Shown piece after piece: positions 41,521 to 50,993 of a DNA stretch of 64,000 nucleotides; position 1 is the stretch's first letter; every line of letters begins with the position of its first letter. This stretch comes from JBFMDN01 sp040753915 (GTDB lineage: Bacteria > Desulfobacterota > Desulfomonilia > Desulfomonilales > Desulfomonilaceae). Where the stretch lies: assembly GCA_040753915.1 (NCBI GenBank), contig JBFMDN010000019.1, positions 26,910 to 90,909 of the forward strand, in the 5' to 3' direction. Made by a program: the position numbers and the translations under genes. Below the pieces are notes generated by a model. The model ran no database searches. It was not told the DNA's origin and saw only the letters and a list, made by a program, of their open reading frames with translations.

Positions 41521-42993
41521 GTGCCGAAATTTGAGATAAAACACAAGAAGACAGGAGAAATCATCTACAGCGGAAGAGCCGGGTCTTTCAAGGAATTGGT
41601 GCAGGCCGCGGTGCAGCCGGGCGCTGAGGCATCGGTGTCCGGCCTCGTATTTGCCAAGCTTGGGCTCAAAAAGCCCACCAAGGCCAAGCTGTACGGTGCC
41701 GACTTCCGGGCAATGGATCTGTCGGAGATCGATCTTACCGAAGCGGAGCTTACCGGGTCGGATTTGTCCAACGCCAATTTGACCGGATCGTGTTTGAAGA
41801 AGGCAACGTTGAACCGGTGCGACCTTACGGCTGTCAACCTTTCGCGGGCGAGCCTTGGGGAGGCAGATCTGTCGGAATGCAACCTTACCGCAGCGAAGCT
41901 CTCCAAGGCAGTAGTAGAAAACGTAAACTTCGCACGCGCGAACCTCAAACATGCCGATCTTGCCAGGCTCAAGCTGAGCAAGGCGAACTTCACGGATGCG
42001 AACCTCACGGGAGCCCTGTTATCATCGAGCGATCTCTCACGATGCCTTCTTAGTGGGTTGAACCTCGCCGGCGCAGATCTTTCATGGGCCATTCTTGTCA
42101 ATACCAGGCTGGAACAAGCGGATCTCAGTCAGGCGAATCTCGAGAGAGCCGACTTGACCGGAGCAAAACTGGTCGGTGCAAATCTGGCCGGTGTGAATCT
42201 CATTTCCGCCAACCTTCAAGGTGCCGACCTTTCGGGCGCGAACCTCGAAAAGGTCAAGTTGTCCAGCGCAAACCTGACCGGAGCAAAGTTGAAGGGGGCA
42301 AAATTGGGCGGCGCGGTCTTGGACGGCGCAAAACTTGCCGATGCAGACCTATCGGAATGCGATTTGACCGGAGCGGATCTGTCGGACACGGAAATTTCCC
42401 GCGCCAAGTTCTGCAAGGCTGCAATGGGCTCGGTAAATCTTCAGCGGGTCCTTTCTACAGGGGCCAATCTGTCGGGAGCAAATCTGAGGAAGGCTACGTT
42501 GGTTAAGGCTACCCTTTCCCAGGCAAACCTTTCGGGCGCACAATTGGAGGAAGCCGACTGCAAAGGGGCGGTCATGGACGAAGCGGACCTTTCCCTCGCC
42601 ATCTTGGCAAGGGCGAGCCTTGTCGGGGCCAATTTCCAGAAATCGAATCTGACTGGATCGGACCTCACGGAATCGGACCTTACTCAGGCAGTGCTTACGG
42701 ATGCAAATATGACCGCGGTGAGGGCGTCGGGAGCTAATTTTTCCCACGCAGCGCTCCAGAACGTCGTTCTCGACAAAGCAGACATGTCCCGAACGAATTT
42801 GGCAGAGACCAACATGACGGGAGTCAAAATGACGGGAGCCTCCTTTGCCGGCGCGAGTCTGGTGCTTTCGGACTTCTCGTGGGCTGCCATCGAGAAAACG
42901 GACTTCTCCGGTGTCAAGCTGTCCAAACCAAGCTTCAGGGGTGCCAAGCTCGTGAGTGTCAAAGGAATTAAGTTCAGACCCAAGAGCTTGTAG
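41521..42993 (+). CDS. Long pentapeptide-repeat protein
   Basis: A 490-residue protein. About 50 N-terminal residues (KFEIKHKKTGEIIYSGRAG) form a small separate unit; from about residue 55 to 480 there are roughly 80 tandem A(D/N)LxX pentads, for example GADLSGANLEKVKLSSANLT. This predicts an uninterrupted right-handed quadrilateral beta-helix some 20 coils long. There is no signal peptide. Known pentapeptide proteins mimic DNA (MfpA/Qnr) or serve as scaffolds, but most have unknown function. The GTG start follows AAGGAG at somewhat long spacing. It lies between the SpoIIE phosphatase and lptF without obvious link. Confidence 0.92.
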   Translation: MPKFEIKHKKTGEIIYSGRAGSFKELVQAAVQPGAEASVSGLVFAKLGLKKPTKAKLYGADFRAMDLSEIDLTEAELTGSDLSNANLTGSCLKKATLNRCDLTAVNLSRASLGEADLSECNLTAAKLSKAVVENVNFARANLKHADLARLKLSKANFTDANLTGALLSSSDLSRCLLSGLNLAGADLSWAILVNTRLEQADLSQANLERADLTGAKLVGANLAGVNLISANLQGADLSGANLEKVKLSSANLTGAKLKGAKLGGAVLDGAKLADADLSECDLTGADLSDTEISRAKFCKAAMGSVNLQRVLSTGANLSGANLRKATLVKATLSQANLSGAQLEEADCKGAVMDEADLSLAILARASLVGANFQKSNLTGSDLTESDLTQAVLTDANMTAVRASGANFSHAALQNVVLDKADMSRTNLAETNMTGVKMTGASFAGASLVLSDFSWAAIEKTDFSGVKLSKPSFRGAKLVSVKGIKFRPKSL

Positions 42994-43094
42994 GGCAGGC
43001 CTCGGGTGAGTCTGCTTGCGATCCCATGGGGTAGTCCCTGGACCATTTTCCACGAAATGTGCCGGATTCGAGCTGAAAGGCAGGCCAAGGCCAC

Positions 43095-44294
43095 GTGTTC
43101 CGCCCCTATTTGATAACCCGATACGTGTTTCGGGAGATATTCGTATCGTTTCTGTTCTGCTTTGCCGTATTTTTCATGACCGGCTTCATAGCGGGATTTC
43201 TACCCCTGCTGCAGAAAGGCATGGCAAGCGGGCTGGCATTAACGGCTATCTTGCTCCAAGTGCTGATCAACGCTCTTCCGAGCACGCTGGTCACAATACT
43301 GCCTCTCTCCATGATGATCGGAATTCTCCTTGGTCTGGGGCGACTTGCAGCAGACAACGAGATTGCAGCTCTTAAGTCCGCGGGAATATCCGTGGTACGA
43401 CTCTTCCCGCCTGTGTTTCTCCTGGGGTGCCTGGGATTCGGGATGACTCTCGCGTGTACCCTTTACCTGATACCTCGAGGCATTTCCGAGGGGAAACGGC
43501 TCGCCCGTGAAGCTCTTCTCTCCCGCGTCGACGCCGGCATAGACGAACACCAGTTTTTTGATTCGATGCAGGATTTGATCGTGTACGTGGACAAGATCGA
43601 TCCTCAAACAGGGATCATGGACCGTGTGTTCATTCAAGAGTCGTCCGATCCAAGAGAAATCAGAACGATTCTCGCCAAGAAAGGAAAGTCGCAACCGGAT
43701 CCCGAAGGAAAGGCGTTCGTCCTGTATCTGCGCGACGGTACGATCGTCCGCGCGAATCGCCAGGGCCAGTTCGAGGGGAGCCTCACTTTCGAGTCGTACT
43801 CGTTCCGATTCCCTCTGGAGCATGCTGCAAAAGAGGAGGAGAAGACTTTCGAAGAGCTCTCCATCTCCAAGATGCGCGCGAGGGTGGCGGAGGTTACCAG
43901 CAAGCCCGCTGAAACCCCGCAGTTTCGCGCTTATTACGAGAAGGTGGAACGGATGGCCCGTATGCTGATTACGCAGCGATTCACCCATCCCTTGGCATGT
44001 CTAGCCCTCGCGATAGCAGCATTCCCGCTCGGTGTCATCAACATGGGAAGAAGCAGACTCAATAACGTTTCTCTCGGATTGGCCGCTATCTTTATCTATT
44101 ATACGCTCACTCTTGCTACGGAACGAGCAGCCCGTTCGGGGCTGGCTCCACCTGAGCTGGTAATGCCGATACCAGCGGTACTGTTCGTCGGCGCTTCCGC
44201 GTATCTCGTTCACTGTGCGAGACTGGAAAGTCTTCCGCGATTCGTGCTGGCCCTTCGGCGCGCTATCCTCCAGCTCAGAGGTCAGTCCCTGTGA
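43095..44294 (+). CDS. lptF: LptF/LptG-family lipopolysaccharide export permease
   Basis: A 399-residue membrane protein of the YjgP/YjgQ family. The N-terminal helices include LITRYVFREIFVSFLFCFAVFFMTGF and a stretch with PLSMMIGILLGLGRLAADNE. A periplasmic beta-jellyroll covers about 140-270, followed by three C-terminal helices (HPLACLALAIAAFPLGVIN). LptF and LptG with LptB extract LPS from the inner membrane. Only one permease is found here, so its partner must lie elsewhere. I favour LptF over LptG from the N-terminal sequence, with modest certainty. GTG start after AAGG. Confidence 0.87.
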   Translation: MFRPYLITRYVFREIFVSFLFCFAVFFMTGFIAGFLPLLQKGMASGLALTAILLQVLINALPSTLVTILPLSMMIGILLGLGRLAADNEIAALKSAGISVVRLFPPVFLLGCLGFGMTLACTLYLIPRGISEGKRLAREALLSRVDAGIDEHQFFDSMQDLIVYVDKIDPQTGIMDRVFIQESSDPREIRTILAKKGKSQPDPEGKAFVLYLRDGTIVRANRQGQFEGSLTFESYSFRFPLEHAAKEEEKTFEELSISKMRARVAEVTSKPAETPQFRAYYEKVERMARMLITQRFTHPLACLALAIAAFPLGVINMGRSRLNNVSLGLAAIFIYYTLTLATERAARSGLAPPELVMPIPAVLFVGASAYLVHCARLESLPRFVLALRRAILQLRGQSL

Positions 44295-44391
44295 CCCGAC
44301 TCTAGGCAACTCTTTTCTCCCGTGCGGTGCCCCCATCAGGCGTTGGCACCGATGGCGTTGCTAGGCCTTTACAGATATTGGAGGTTGACGA

Positions 44392-45744
44392 GTGGCATAT
44401 ACCCGTTTGTCTTCAATAGCGGTTGCCAATAATAATTCCCGTTTCTCATCCTCAACACTGACGGGCGAGACGCCCGTCCCACCGGTCTGCGAATCTCCCA
44501 TGAATGTTCTCGGCATATGGGAAGCGGAAAGAACTTTTGGCATCGGGTATAACGGATGGGCCCAAGGGGGCCGCGCGGCGGGGATCGCCGCTTTTTGTGC
44601 GCTGATCCTCCTCGTTGGTGCGTGCGCCAAGAAGGAAGCGCCCAAGCACGAGAGGCCTCCAGCGCTCGTGAGCACCGCGATGGTCGTGAAGCAGGACACT
44701 CCTTACGTGCTCAAGGGAATCGGTCACGTGAAGGCCTTCAGAACTGTCGACGTGAAACCGAGAGTCACTGGGCTGTTGCTCACGTCCAAGATCAAGGGTG
44801 GCCAACATCTCCGGCAGGGTCAGTTGATCTTCACCATCGATCCGGAACCGTTCGAGGCAGCACTGAAAGAAGCCCAAGCAGCGTTTGAGCAGGCTAAGGC
44901 CAGATTGCAGCAGGCGGAGAGAGACCTCAAACGCTTTCACGCAATATTCGAAGCCAAAGGAATCAGTGCTGACGAATACGAGCAGAAGCGGCTCGACAAA
45001 GTATCCAAGGAATTTCAGGCGGCTCTCGAAGAAGCCCGCGTTACCATAGCAAAGCTGAATCTCGACTACACCAAGATCTATTCCCCTCTCGACGGCCAGG
45101 CGGGCGACATATTCATCGACGAGCGCAATACTGTCACTGCGTACCAGTCCGTCCTTGTCAACGTCAGACAGATCGAGCCCATACGGGTTGAGTTTTCTCT
45201 TCCGGGGAAATTCCTCCAGGAAATCCGGCAGTACTCCAACCGGGAGGACTTGGCGGTCGAGGCGCATATACCCGGGTCTCCAGATCCAGAGACAGGCTCC
45301 CTGTACCTGATCGACAACGTGGTCAATCCCAAGACCGGAATGATCATGATCCAGGGCGAATTTCAGAATCACAAGCGGAGACTCTGGCCGGGACAATTCG
45401 TAAACGTTGAGCTACGGCTGACGACCATAAAGGACGCGATCCAGGTCCCCTCACCTGCTGTGATGGACGGTCCCGCTGGCCGGTACGTCTGGGTAGTCAA
45501 AAGCGACGAGACCGTGGAAATGCGGCCTGTGGTCATCGAACGGTCCTATAGAGATAAAGAAATAGTCGCACAGGGGTTGAAAGCGGGAGAGCGGGTTGTG
45601 ACCGACGGCCAAATGATGCTCTATCCGGGGGCGAAAGTCCAAGAGCGGAAGCCTCCAGAGAAGCACCCGGCGGAGGAGAGCCAGAGAGGGACCGAAAGCG
45701 GACCCGCAGCCAGCCCCACACCTGCCGGAGGAGACCAGCCATGA
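44392..45744 (+). CDS. RND efflux periplasmic adaptor (MFP), lipoprotein-like, with repeat-derived N terminus
   Basis: A 450-residue adaptor. A hydrophobic segment ending in the lipobox LLVGAC lies at about residues 66-78. The lipoyl/barrel-sandwich halves are VDVKPRVTGLLL and LDYTKIYSPLDGQ, separated by an alpha hairpin (FEQAKARLQQAERDLKR), with beta-barrel and proximal domains after. The GTG start has a strong GGAGG at seven bases, but codons 11-36 lie within an interspersed repeat that also occurs non-coding at 50180. An ATG at MNVLGI after the repeat lacks a ribosome binding site. The repeat appears to have inserted in frame, adding a cytoplasmic extension. Its stop overlaps the pump gene start. 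Confidence 0.9.
   Translation: MAYTRLSSIAVANNNSRFSSSTLTGETPVPPVCESPMNVLGIWEAERTFGIGYNGWAQGGRAAGIAAFCALILLVGACAKKEAPKHERPPALVSTAMVVKQDTPYVLKGIGHVKAFRTVDVKPRVTGLLLTSKIKGGQHLRQGQLIFTIDPEPFEAALKEAQAAFEQAKARLQQAERDLKRFHAIFEAKGISADEYEQKRLDKVSKEFQAALEEARVTIAKLNLDYTKIYSPLDGQAGDIFIDERNTVTAYQSVLVNVRQIEPIRVEFSLPGKFLQEIRQYSNREDLAVEAHIPGSPDPETGSLYLIDNVVNPKTGMIMIQGEFQNHKRRLWPGQFVNVELRLTTIKDAIQVPSPAVMDGPAGRYVWVVKSDETVEMRPVVIERSYRDKEIVAQGLKAGERVVTDGQMMLYPGAKVQERKPPEKHPAEESQRGTESGPAASPTPAGGDQP
44422..44482 (+). repeat. Interspersed repeat inside the RND adaptor gene
   Basis: Begins GTTGCCAATAATAAT, identical over 15 bases to the sequence at 50180, and ends with the palindromic GACGGGCGAGACGCCCGTC block. It contributes about 20 in-frame codons, including the peptide NNNSRFSSSTLTGETPVPP. 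Confidence 0.75.
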
Positions 45745-48700
45745 GCTTCACAGAGCTGTTAATACGGCGGCCTGTTGCCACTCTGACCCTCATGATAGCC
45801 ATGGTCTTTTTTGGCGCGATCGGATACCTGAATCTCCCGACCGCTCGATTGCCCGAAGTGGATTTCCCGACCATCCAGGTTTCCGCGCAACTTCCCGGAG
45901 CAAATCCGGAGACCATGGCCTCAAGCGTTGCCACCCCTCTGGAGAAACAGCTCGCGACCATCAACGGCTTGAAGGCAATGAGCTCTTCGAGCAGCCTCGG
46001 TCAGACCAACATCACGGTCCAGTTCGACTTGTCCCGCAACATCGACGCCGCGGCCATGGACGTTCAGGCGGCTATCACCAAAGCAGGCGGCGACCTGCCA
46101 GCGAACATGCCGAGCCCCCCCACATTCGACAAAGTCAACCCCACGCAATGGCCCATCTACTACCTGGCCATGTACTCGGAGACCATGCCCATCTATAAGG
46201 TCAACGACTATGCCGAGACCTTCGTGTCAGATGCCATCTCCACGGTGCCGGGAGTGGCACAGGTGCAGAATTACAGCCAGCAGTGGTTTTCGGTTCGGGT
46301 GAAGGTCAACCCAAATGTGTTGGCTGCGAGACAGATGGGCGTGAAGGAGGTCAAAGACGCTATCGTTTCGCAGAACGTGAATCTGCCCTTGGGGACGTTG
46401 AACGGAAACGAGACAACCTCAACGGTAAAGGCTTCCGGCCAGCTCATGAAGGCGAAGGAATACGACCCGATTATCGTCGATACCGTAGACGGACAACCCC
46501 TCCGGCTGGGCGATTTGGGAGAGGTAAAAGACGGGGTGCTCTGGGACAAAATCCACTCGTATTACAACGGAAAAGAGTGTCTTGTGTTGGCAGTGAAGCG
46601 ACAACCGGGTGCCAACACCGTGGAAATCGTCAACGGCATAGAGAGGTTGCTTCCTGCAATCCGGGATACCTTGCCTCCGTCGGTACACCTGGACGTTGTG
46701 TACGACATGTCGAAGTCGATCAGGGAAGGCCTGAGGGACGTGCAGCTCACCCTCGTGCTTGCCATGGGGCTGGTAGTTCTCGTGGTGTTCTTCTTTCTCA
46801 GAAGCTTCTCCGCAACCATCGTTTCGAGCATTGCTATCCCCTTGTCCCTCGTCTTCACCTTTGCGGTGATCTACCTGTTCGGCTACTCCCTGAACACTCT
46901 CACCCTTTTGGGATTAGTGCTGGCTGTAGGCTTCGTCGTGGATGACGCCATCGTGGTTCTCGAGAACATTGTTCGCCACGTGCAAATGGGAAAAAAACCA
47001 TTCAAAGCCGCGGTCGACGGATCGCGGGAGATTGTGTTCACTATCATTTCCATTACCGTGAGTCTTGCCATCGTCTTTGTCCCTATCATGTTCATGGCAG
47101 GCATCTACGGCAGGCTGCTCAGGGAGTTTGCTGTCACCATAACGGTAGCCATCTTAGTTTCCGGTGTCATAGCCATATGCATGAGCCCGATGCTGAGCAG
47201 CCGCCTGCTCCTTCCGGGAAGCCGCCTTGCGGAATCCGATCCGATTTTTGGAGCTATGCTCCGGGTATACCGAAGCACGCTGTCTCTGGCGGTACGGCAC
47301 AGGAGGCTTACTCTGGGGATTTCCGTCCTGATACTGGGCCTCACCGTACATCTCTTCCTTCTTCTGCCAAAGGGCTTCCTGCCGCCTGTGGACATGAATT
47401 ACCTTGTCGGTATGTTCGTCGGCCAGCAGTCCGTTTCTCCCGAGGCTATGCGCAGAAAAGTGCTTGATGTTCAGTCCCAATTGCTGCAAAACCCCAATGT
47501 GACGGATATCATCTCCGTATCCGGCGTGCCACTTCGAAATCAAGGGCTCTGCTTCGTGATGCTCAACGAGATGCCCCCGAGGAAAGATAGTGCCCTGTCG
47601 GTTCTGCAGCAGCTCACTCCTCCCGCAAACAGTCTCCCAGGGCTTCTCACCTTCTTTCAGATCCCACCGATGGTGGAAATCAGCACGGAAATGACCCCCA
47701 GTCCGTACACGTTCATCATGCAGTGTCCTGACACGTCCGTGCTTTTCAAGTACTCGGAGCTCCTGAAGAACGCCATGTACGGAATTCCCGAGATCACAGG
47801 GGTGAACTCGGACCTGTACATCCAGAACCCGGAATCGTACTTGGATATCGATAGGGATAAGGCTCGCTACTACGGTATAACGGCCGAAGACATAGAAGAA
47901 ACTGCGTTCTCGTCATACGCGGACCGGCAGATTTCAAACATCTATGGGACCACGGCAACGTACAAAGTGATCCTTGAGGCTGAAGACGATCTATCAACCA
48001 GACCGGATGATCTGGCAAACCTATATGTAAAGGGCTCAAACGGCCTGCCTGTAAGGATGGACACCTTTGCGAGCGTGGCCCCCCGAAGCGGTCCCCTGAC
48101 AATAAATCATTTCGGCCAGCTTCCATCGGTCACGCTGTCTTTCGACACCGCGACTGGATATTCTCTCGGCCAAGCTACGGACGCGGTGAGAAGGCTCGCG
48201 AGCCAGATATTGCCCGACTCGGTCATAGGCAAATTTGGAGGGACAGCAGAGGCATTTGAGGAGTCTTTTCGAAGTATCGTCATCTTGCTGATCATCGCGC
48301 TGGCTATCATCTACATGATTCTGGCGATCTTGTACGAGAGCTTCATCATTCCGCTGACTATAATCTCCGGGCTTCCATCTGCAGCGTTCGGCGGATTGCT
48401 CACCCTCTGGGCGTTCGGCCTGGAATTGAACCTTTACGGATTTGTCGGCCTTTTCATGCTCATAGGCATCGTGAAGAAGAATGCCATCCTCGTGGTCGAC
48501 TTTGCCCTCGAGGCTGAAAGGCACCACAAGAAGTCGCCGCAGGACGCGGCTGTGGAAGGATCGCTCATCCGCTTCCGTCCGATCATGATGACCACAATCG
48601 CAGCTATCGCGGGAATGACACCGATAGCATTGGGCTACGGCGCCGGAGGTGAATCCCGGCAACCGCTTGGGTTGGTGGTGGTAGGCGGGCTGTTCGTCTC

Positions 48701-48821
48701 ACAGGTGGTCACACTCTATCTCACACCGGTAGTGTATTCGTATCTGGCCGGTTTCCAAGAGTGGCACCAGAAGCGCGGCTCCGAGAAGCGCCGCGTGAGG
48801 GGAATCCCGGAGGCTCTTTGA
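45741..48821 (+). CDS. RND multidrug/solute efflux permease (HAE1/AcrB-like)
   Basis: A 1026-residue proton-driven efflux pump. N-terminal helix with RPVATLTLMIAMVFFGAIGY; the proton-relay motif in helix 4 is GFVVDDAIVVLENI, with both aspartates. Two large periplasmic loops lie between helices 1-2 and 7-8, and a second bundle ends with PLGLVVVGGLFVSQVVTLYLTPVVY. Length equals AcrB-type pumps. Its ATG overlaps the adaptor stop. No outer-membrane channel gene (TolC) is adjacent. The last 101 bases run antisense to the 3' end of the DNA methyltransferase gene. Substrate unknown. Confidence 0.95.
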   Translation: MSFTELLIRRPVATLTLMIAMVFFGAIGYLNLPTARLPEVDFPTIQVSAQLPGANPETMASSVATPLEKQLATINGLKAMSSSSSLGQTNITVQFDLSRNIDAAAMDVQAAITKAGGDLPANMPSPPTFDKVNPTQWPIYYLAMYSETMPIYKVNDYAETFVSDAISTVPGVAQVQNYSQQWFSVRVKVNPNVLAARQMGVKEVKDAIVSQNVNLPLGTLNGNETTSTVKASGQLMKAKEYDPIIVDTVDGQPLRLGDLGEVKDGVLWDKIHSYYNGKECLVLAVKRQPGANTVEIVNGIERLLPAIRDTLPPSVHLDVVYDMSKSIREGLRDVQLTLVLAMGLVVLVVFFFLRSFSATIVSSIAIPLSLVFTFAVIYLFGYSLNTLTLLGLVLAVGFVVDDAIVVLENIVRHVQMGKKPFKAAVDGSREIVFTIISITVSLAIVFVPIMFMAGIYGRLLREFAVTITVAILVSGVIAICMSPMLSSRLLLPGSRLAESDPIFGAMLRVYRSTLSLAVRHRRLTLGISVLILGLTVHLFLLLPKGFLPPVDMNYLVGMFVGQQSVSPEAMRRKVLDVQSQLLQNPNVTDIISVSGVPLRNQGLCFVMLNEMPPRKDSALSVLQQLTPPANSLPGLLTFFQIPPMVEISTEMTPSPYTFIMQCPDTSVLFKYSELLKNAMYGIPEITGVNSDLYIQNPESYLDIDRDKARYYGITAEDIEETAFSSYADRQISNIYGTTATYKVILEAEDDLSTRPDDLANLYVKGSNGLPVRMDTFASVAPRSGPLTINHFGQLPSVTLSFDTATGYSLGQATDAVRRLASQILPDSVIGKFGGTAEAFEESFRSIVILLIIALAIIYMILAILYESFIIPLTIISGLPSAAFGGLLTLWAFGLELNLYGFVGLFMLIGIVKKNAILVVDFALEAERHHKKSPQDAAVEGSLIRFRPIMMTTIAAIAGMTPIALGYGAGGESRQPLGLVVVGGLFVSQVVTLYLTPVVYSYLAGFQEWHQKRGSEKRRVRGIPEAL

Positions 48822-49869
48822 TTTTCATAACGTTTGCTATGCGCTCATTGCACAGCGCAACGTACGAGGGATCGATCTCGTACCCCACGAACCGTCTCCC
48901 GGTCCTGACGGCTGCCACAGCCGTGGACCCGCTTCCCATGAAGGGATCCAGGACCGTGTCACCGGCAAACGTGTAGAGATGTATCAACCGCTCCACCAGC
49001 CGGACCGGAAACGGCGCGGGGTGCCCCACCCTCCGAGCAGACTCCGCAGGAATATGCCACACGCTGGTGGTCGCAGCCATGAACTCGTCTCGGCTTATGG
49101 TCGAATCCCCCTTAACGGGTCTGTCGAACCGGTGCTTGGAAAAGATGAGAACATATTCGTGCAGGTCTCTCAGAGTGGGATTACACGCTGACATCCAGGA
49201 ACCCCACGCGCACGATCCCCCTGCCCCTTTGCCTTTCACCCAGATGATTTCGCCTCGCATGAGAAATCCCAGGTCGGAAGCCAACGAGGCCACAAGCGCA
49301 TTGAGAGGAATGTAAGGCTTCCTGCCCAAATTTGCTACGTTGAACGCGACTCGCCCCCCTGGAACGAGCACCCTCTTGGTCTCCGCCAACACCCGCTTCA
49401 AAAATTCCAAGTAATCCGGAAGCGAGAGATCGAGATCGTAATCCTTGCCAACATTGTACGGTGGTGAGGTGACCATAAGGGCCACAGAATTATCGGGAAG
49501 CTCGTCCATGCTCTCGGAAGAGCTCTGAAAGACCTTGTTGGCTACGTGCTCGGGAACGGGGTTGATCGCGCTCGCTTTCGTATCGTAATCCCCCGGCGAA
49601 TTGGAGGGCACACAGGAGGATGCCCATCCAGACGAGGCGTTCCGGGGTCGGTCCGTGGGATTCCCCTCCAATTGAGATCCGGCTTGTGCTCCGTAGAGCT
49701 TTCTTCCATAGAATGACGAGGAATCGTGCGATTCTCGCGTTCCAGTGCCAAAAGATCGCGTCACTGTTCTCTTGTTCAATACCGCACCGTCCGTCTCGGC
49801 GTGGATTTGAGGGGTGCCGAGCGGTAGGGGTGTAGCACGGCTAGGTACCATAATCAAGAATAAAACCAC
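48721..49869 (-). CDS. Site-specific DNA methyltransferase, class beta (N4-cytosine or N6-adenine)
   Basis: An enzyme of up to 382 residues. The catalytic motif TSPPY (about residue 133) precedes the target region, and the SAM motif DPFMGSGSTAVAA with GYEIDPSYVALC comes near the C terminus. This motif order defines class beta. No restriction endonuclease gene is next to it, so it may be an orphan methylase or regulatory enzyme. The start is uncertain: about 120 residues before TSPPY look low in conservation, and no start has a clear ribosome binding site, so a shorter protein is likely. Its 3' end overlaps the convergent RND pump gene by 101 bases. Confidence 0.88.
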   Translation of the reverse strand: MVLFLIMVPSRATPLPLGTPQIHAETDGAVLNKRTVTRSFGTGTRESHDSSSFYGRKLYGAQAGSQLEGNPTDRPRNASSGWASSCVPSNSPGDYDTKASAINPVPEHVANKVFQSSSESMDELPDNSVALMVTSPPYNVGKDYDLDLSLPDYLEFLKRVLAETKRVLVPGGRVAFNVANLGRKPYIPLNALVASLASDLGFLMRGEIIWVKGKGAGGSCAWGSWMSACNPTLRDLHEYVLIFSKHRFDRPVKGDSTISRDEFMAATTSVWHIPAESARRVGHPAPFPVRLVERLIHLYTFAGDTVLDPFMGSGSTAVAAVRTGRRFVGYEIDPSYVALCNERIANVMKIKEPPGFPSRGASRSRASGATLGNRPDTNTLPV

Positions 49870-50476
49870 TATTTCATACTTATTTTCTCATGTGCTTTCT
49901 TACCATAATACCGGATTCCACCCACAACTTCTAATAGTTTCAAGCACACGCAACGGTGCCGTCGCCGTGGCGGGAGCAGGTCCCCCAAACATCGTTGACC
50001 TGGTACAGGGGACCTGGAAAGTCTTCTGTCTTCCAGCACATGCTGCAAGACAGTAAAATCCAGCGCTTTGCGCTATCTGTCCGTGGCGGCCACGGGCCGC
50101 CCTACTCCTGTCTTCCCAGCGACCGCGTCTCGCCGGCAACCAGGGGCTTTTCATGTGAATACCCGGCATTCCGGGACGGTTGCCAATAATAATGTCCGTC
50201 TCTCCTGTTCGGCTATGACGGGCGGGACGCCCGCTCTACCCAACCAACGGGCGGGACGCCCGTTCCACTAGTCAATTCTGGACGATGAGTTGCACTCGAT
50301 GCCGATCAAGCAAGACGAAGGGGCGGAGGCACAACGTTACGGGTCAGTGGAGGGGGTACGGGTAGAGGGTAAATGCCCGGGAGCTTGAATGCGCGCGACC
50401 CGCCTCATGGGCGGTTTCGCGCGATGAGTAGTATCAGGAGCCTGGGCCGGGACAGCCGGGGGCTGAGTAGATTGCC
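49870..50476. other. Gene-free interval with interspersed repeats
   Basis: About 600 bases between the methyltransferase and the MerR gene, partly AT-rich near 49870-49930. It contains the repeat at 50180-50268 (separate entry). No gene was recognised. Confidence 0.6.
50180..50268 (+). repeat. Non-coding copy of the GTTGCCAATAATAAT repeat
   Basis: Shares the 15-base head and the GACGGGCGxGACGCCCG palindrome with the copy inside the RND adaptor gene; here the palindrome is present twice (GGGCGGGACGCCC at about 50219 and 50249). Confidence 0.75.
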
Positions 50477-50896
50477 CTAGCCTTCCAGGATGGAACGGAG
50501 CTCCTTGAGCTCTTTCTTGATTTCCAGCAGAATTTCCCTGTAGTCAGACGGCTCATGGGTATTTTCCGTCTGTGCGAACGGTTCCTCGGATTCCACTTTC
50601 GCCTTGACCTTCGGAGTCCTCTTGGTCTTTCTTTCGGCTGAAGATTGCTTCTTCATTTCCTGGAGACGCTTTTTGGCGCCGGCGATCGTGAACTTCTCGT
50701 CGTAGAGGAGGTGCTTGATCTCCATGAGGAGCTCGAGGTCCTTCTTATGGTAGAGACGCTGCCGGGCACGAGTTCTCGTGGGCTTGAGGATTTTGAATTC
50801 CGATTCCCAGTACCTCAGAACATAGGGCTCCACATTGAGAATCTCACTAACTTCGCCGATCTTAAAATACTGCTTCTCTGGAATTGCGACACTCAT
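50477..50896 (-). CDS. MerR-family regulator downstream of pheT
   Basis: A 139-residue protein. The winged-helix MerR domain is at about residues 10-80 (YFKIGEVSEILNVEPYVLRYWESEF ... RQRLYHKKDLELL, split here into recognisable parts). The C-terminal half is charged and coiled-coil-like (EILLEIKKELKELRSILEG). Such short MerR proteins after pheT are common in Desulfobacterota and Myxococcota. No effector-binding cysteines are present, so it is not a metal sensor. It lies 97 bases after the pheT stop in the same direction. Confidence 0.88.
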   Translation of the reverse strand: MSVAIPEKQYFKIGEVSEILNVEPYVLRYWESEFKILKPTRTRARQRLYHKKDLELLMEIKHLLYDEKFTIAGAKKRLQEMKKQSSAERKTKRTPKVKAKVESEEPFAQTENTHEPSDYREILLEIKKELKELRSILEG

Positions 50897-50993
50897 AGTG
50901 TGACCACCCCTCCAAAACAGAGTCCATCCGACGGCGTCCTCGGCCCAGGTTTCCTTCGGATACGCTCATGAAGGCACCCGTGGCCTTTTGATG

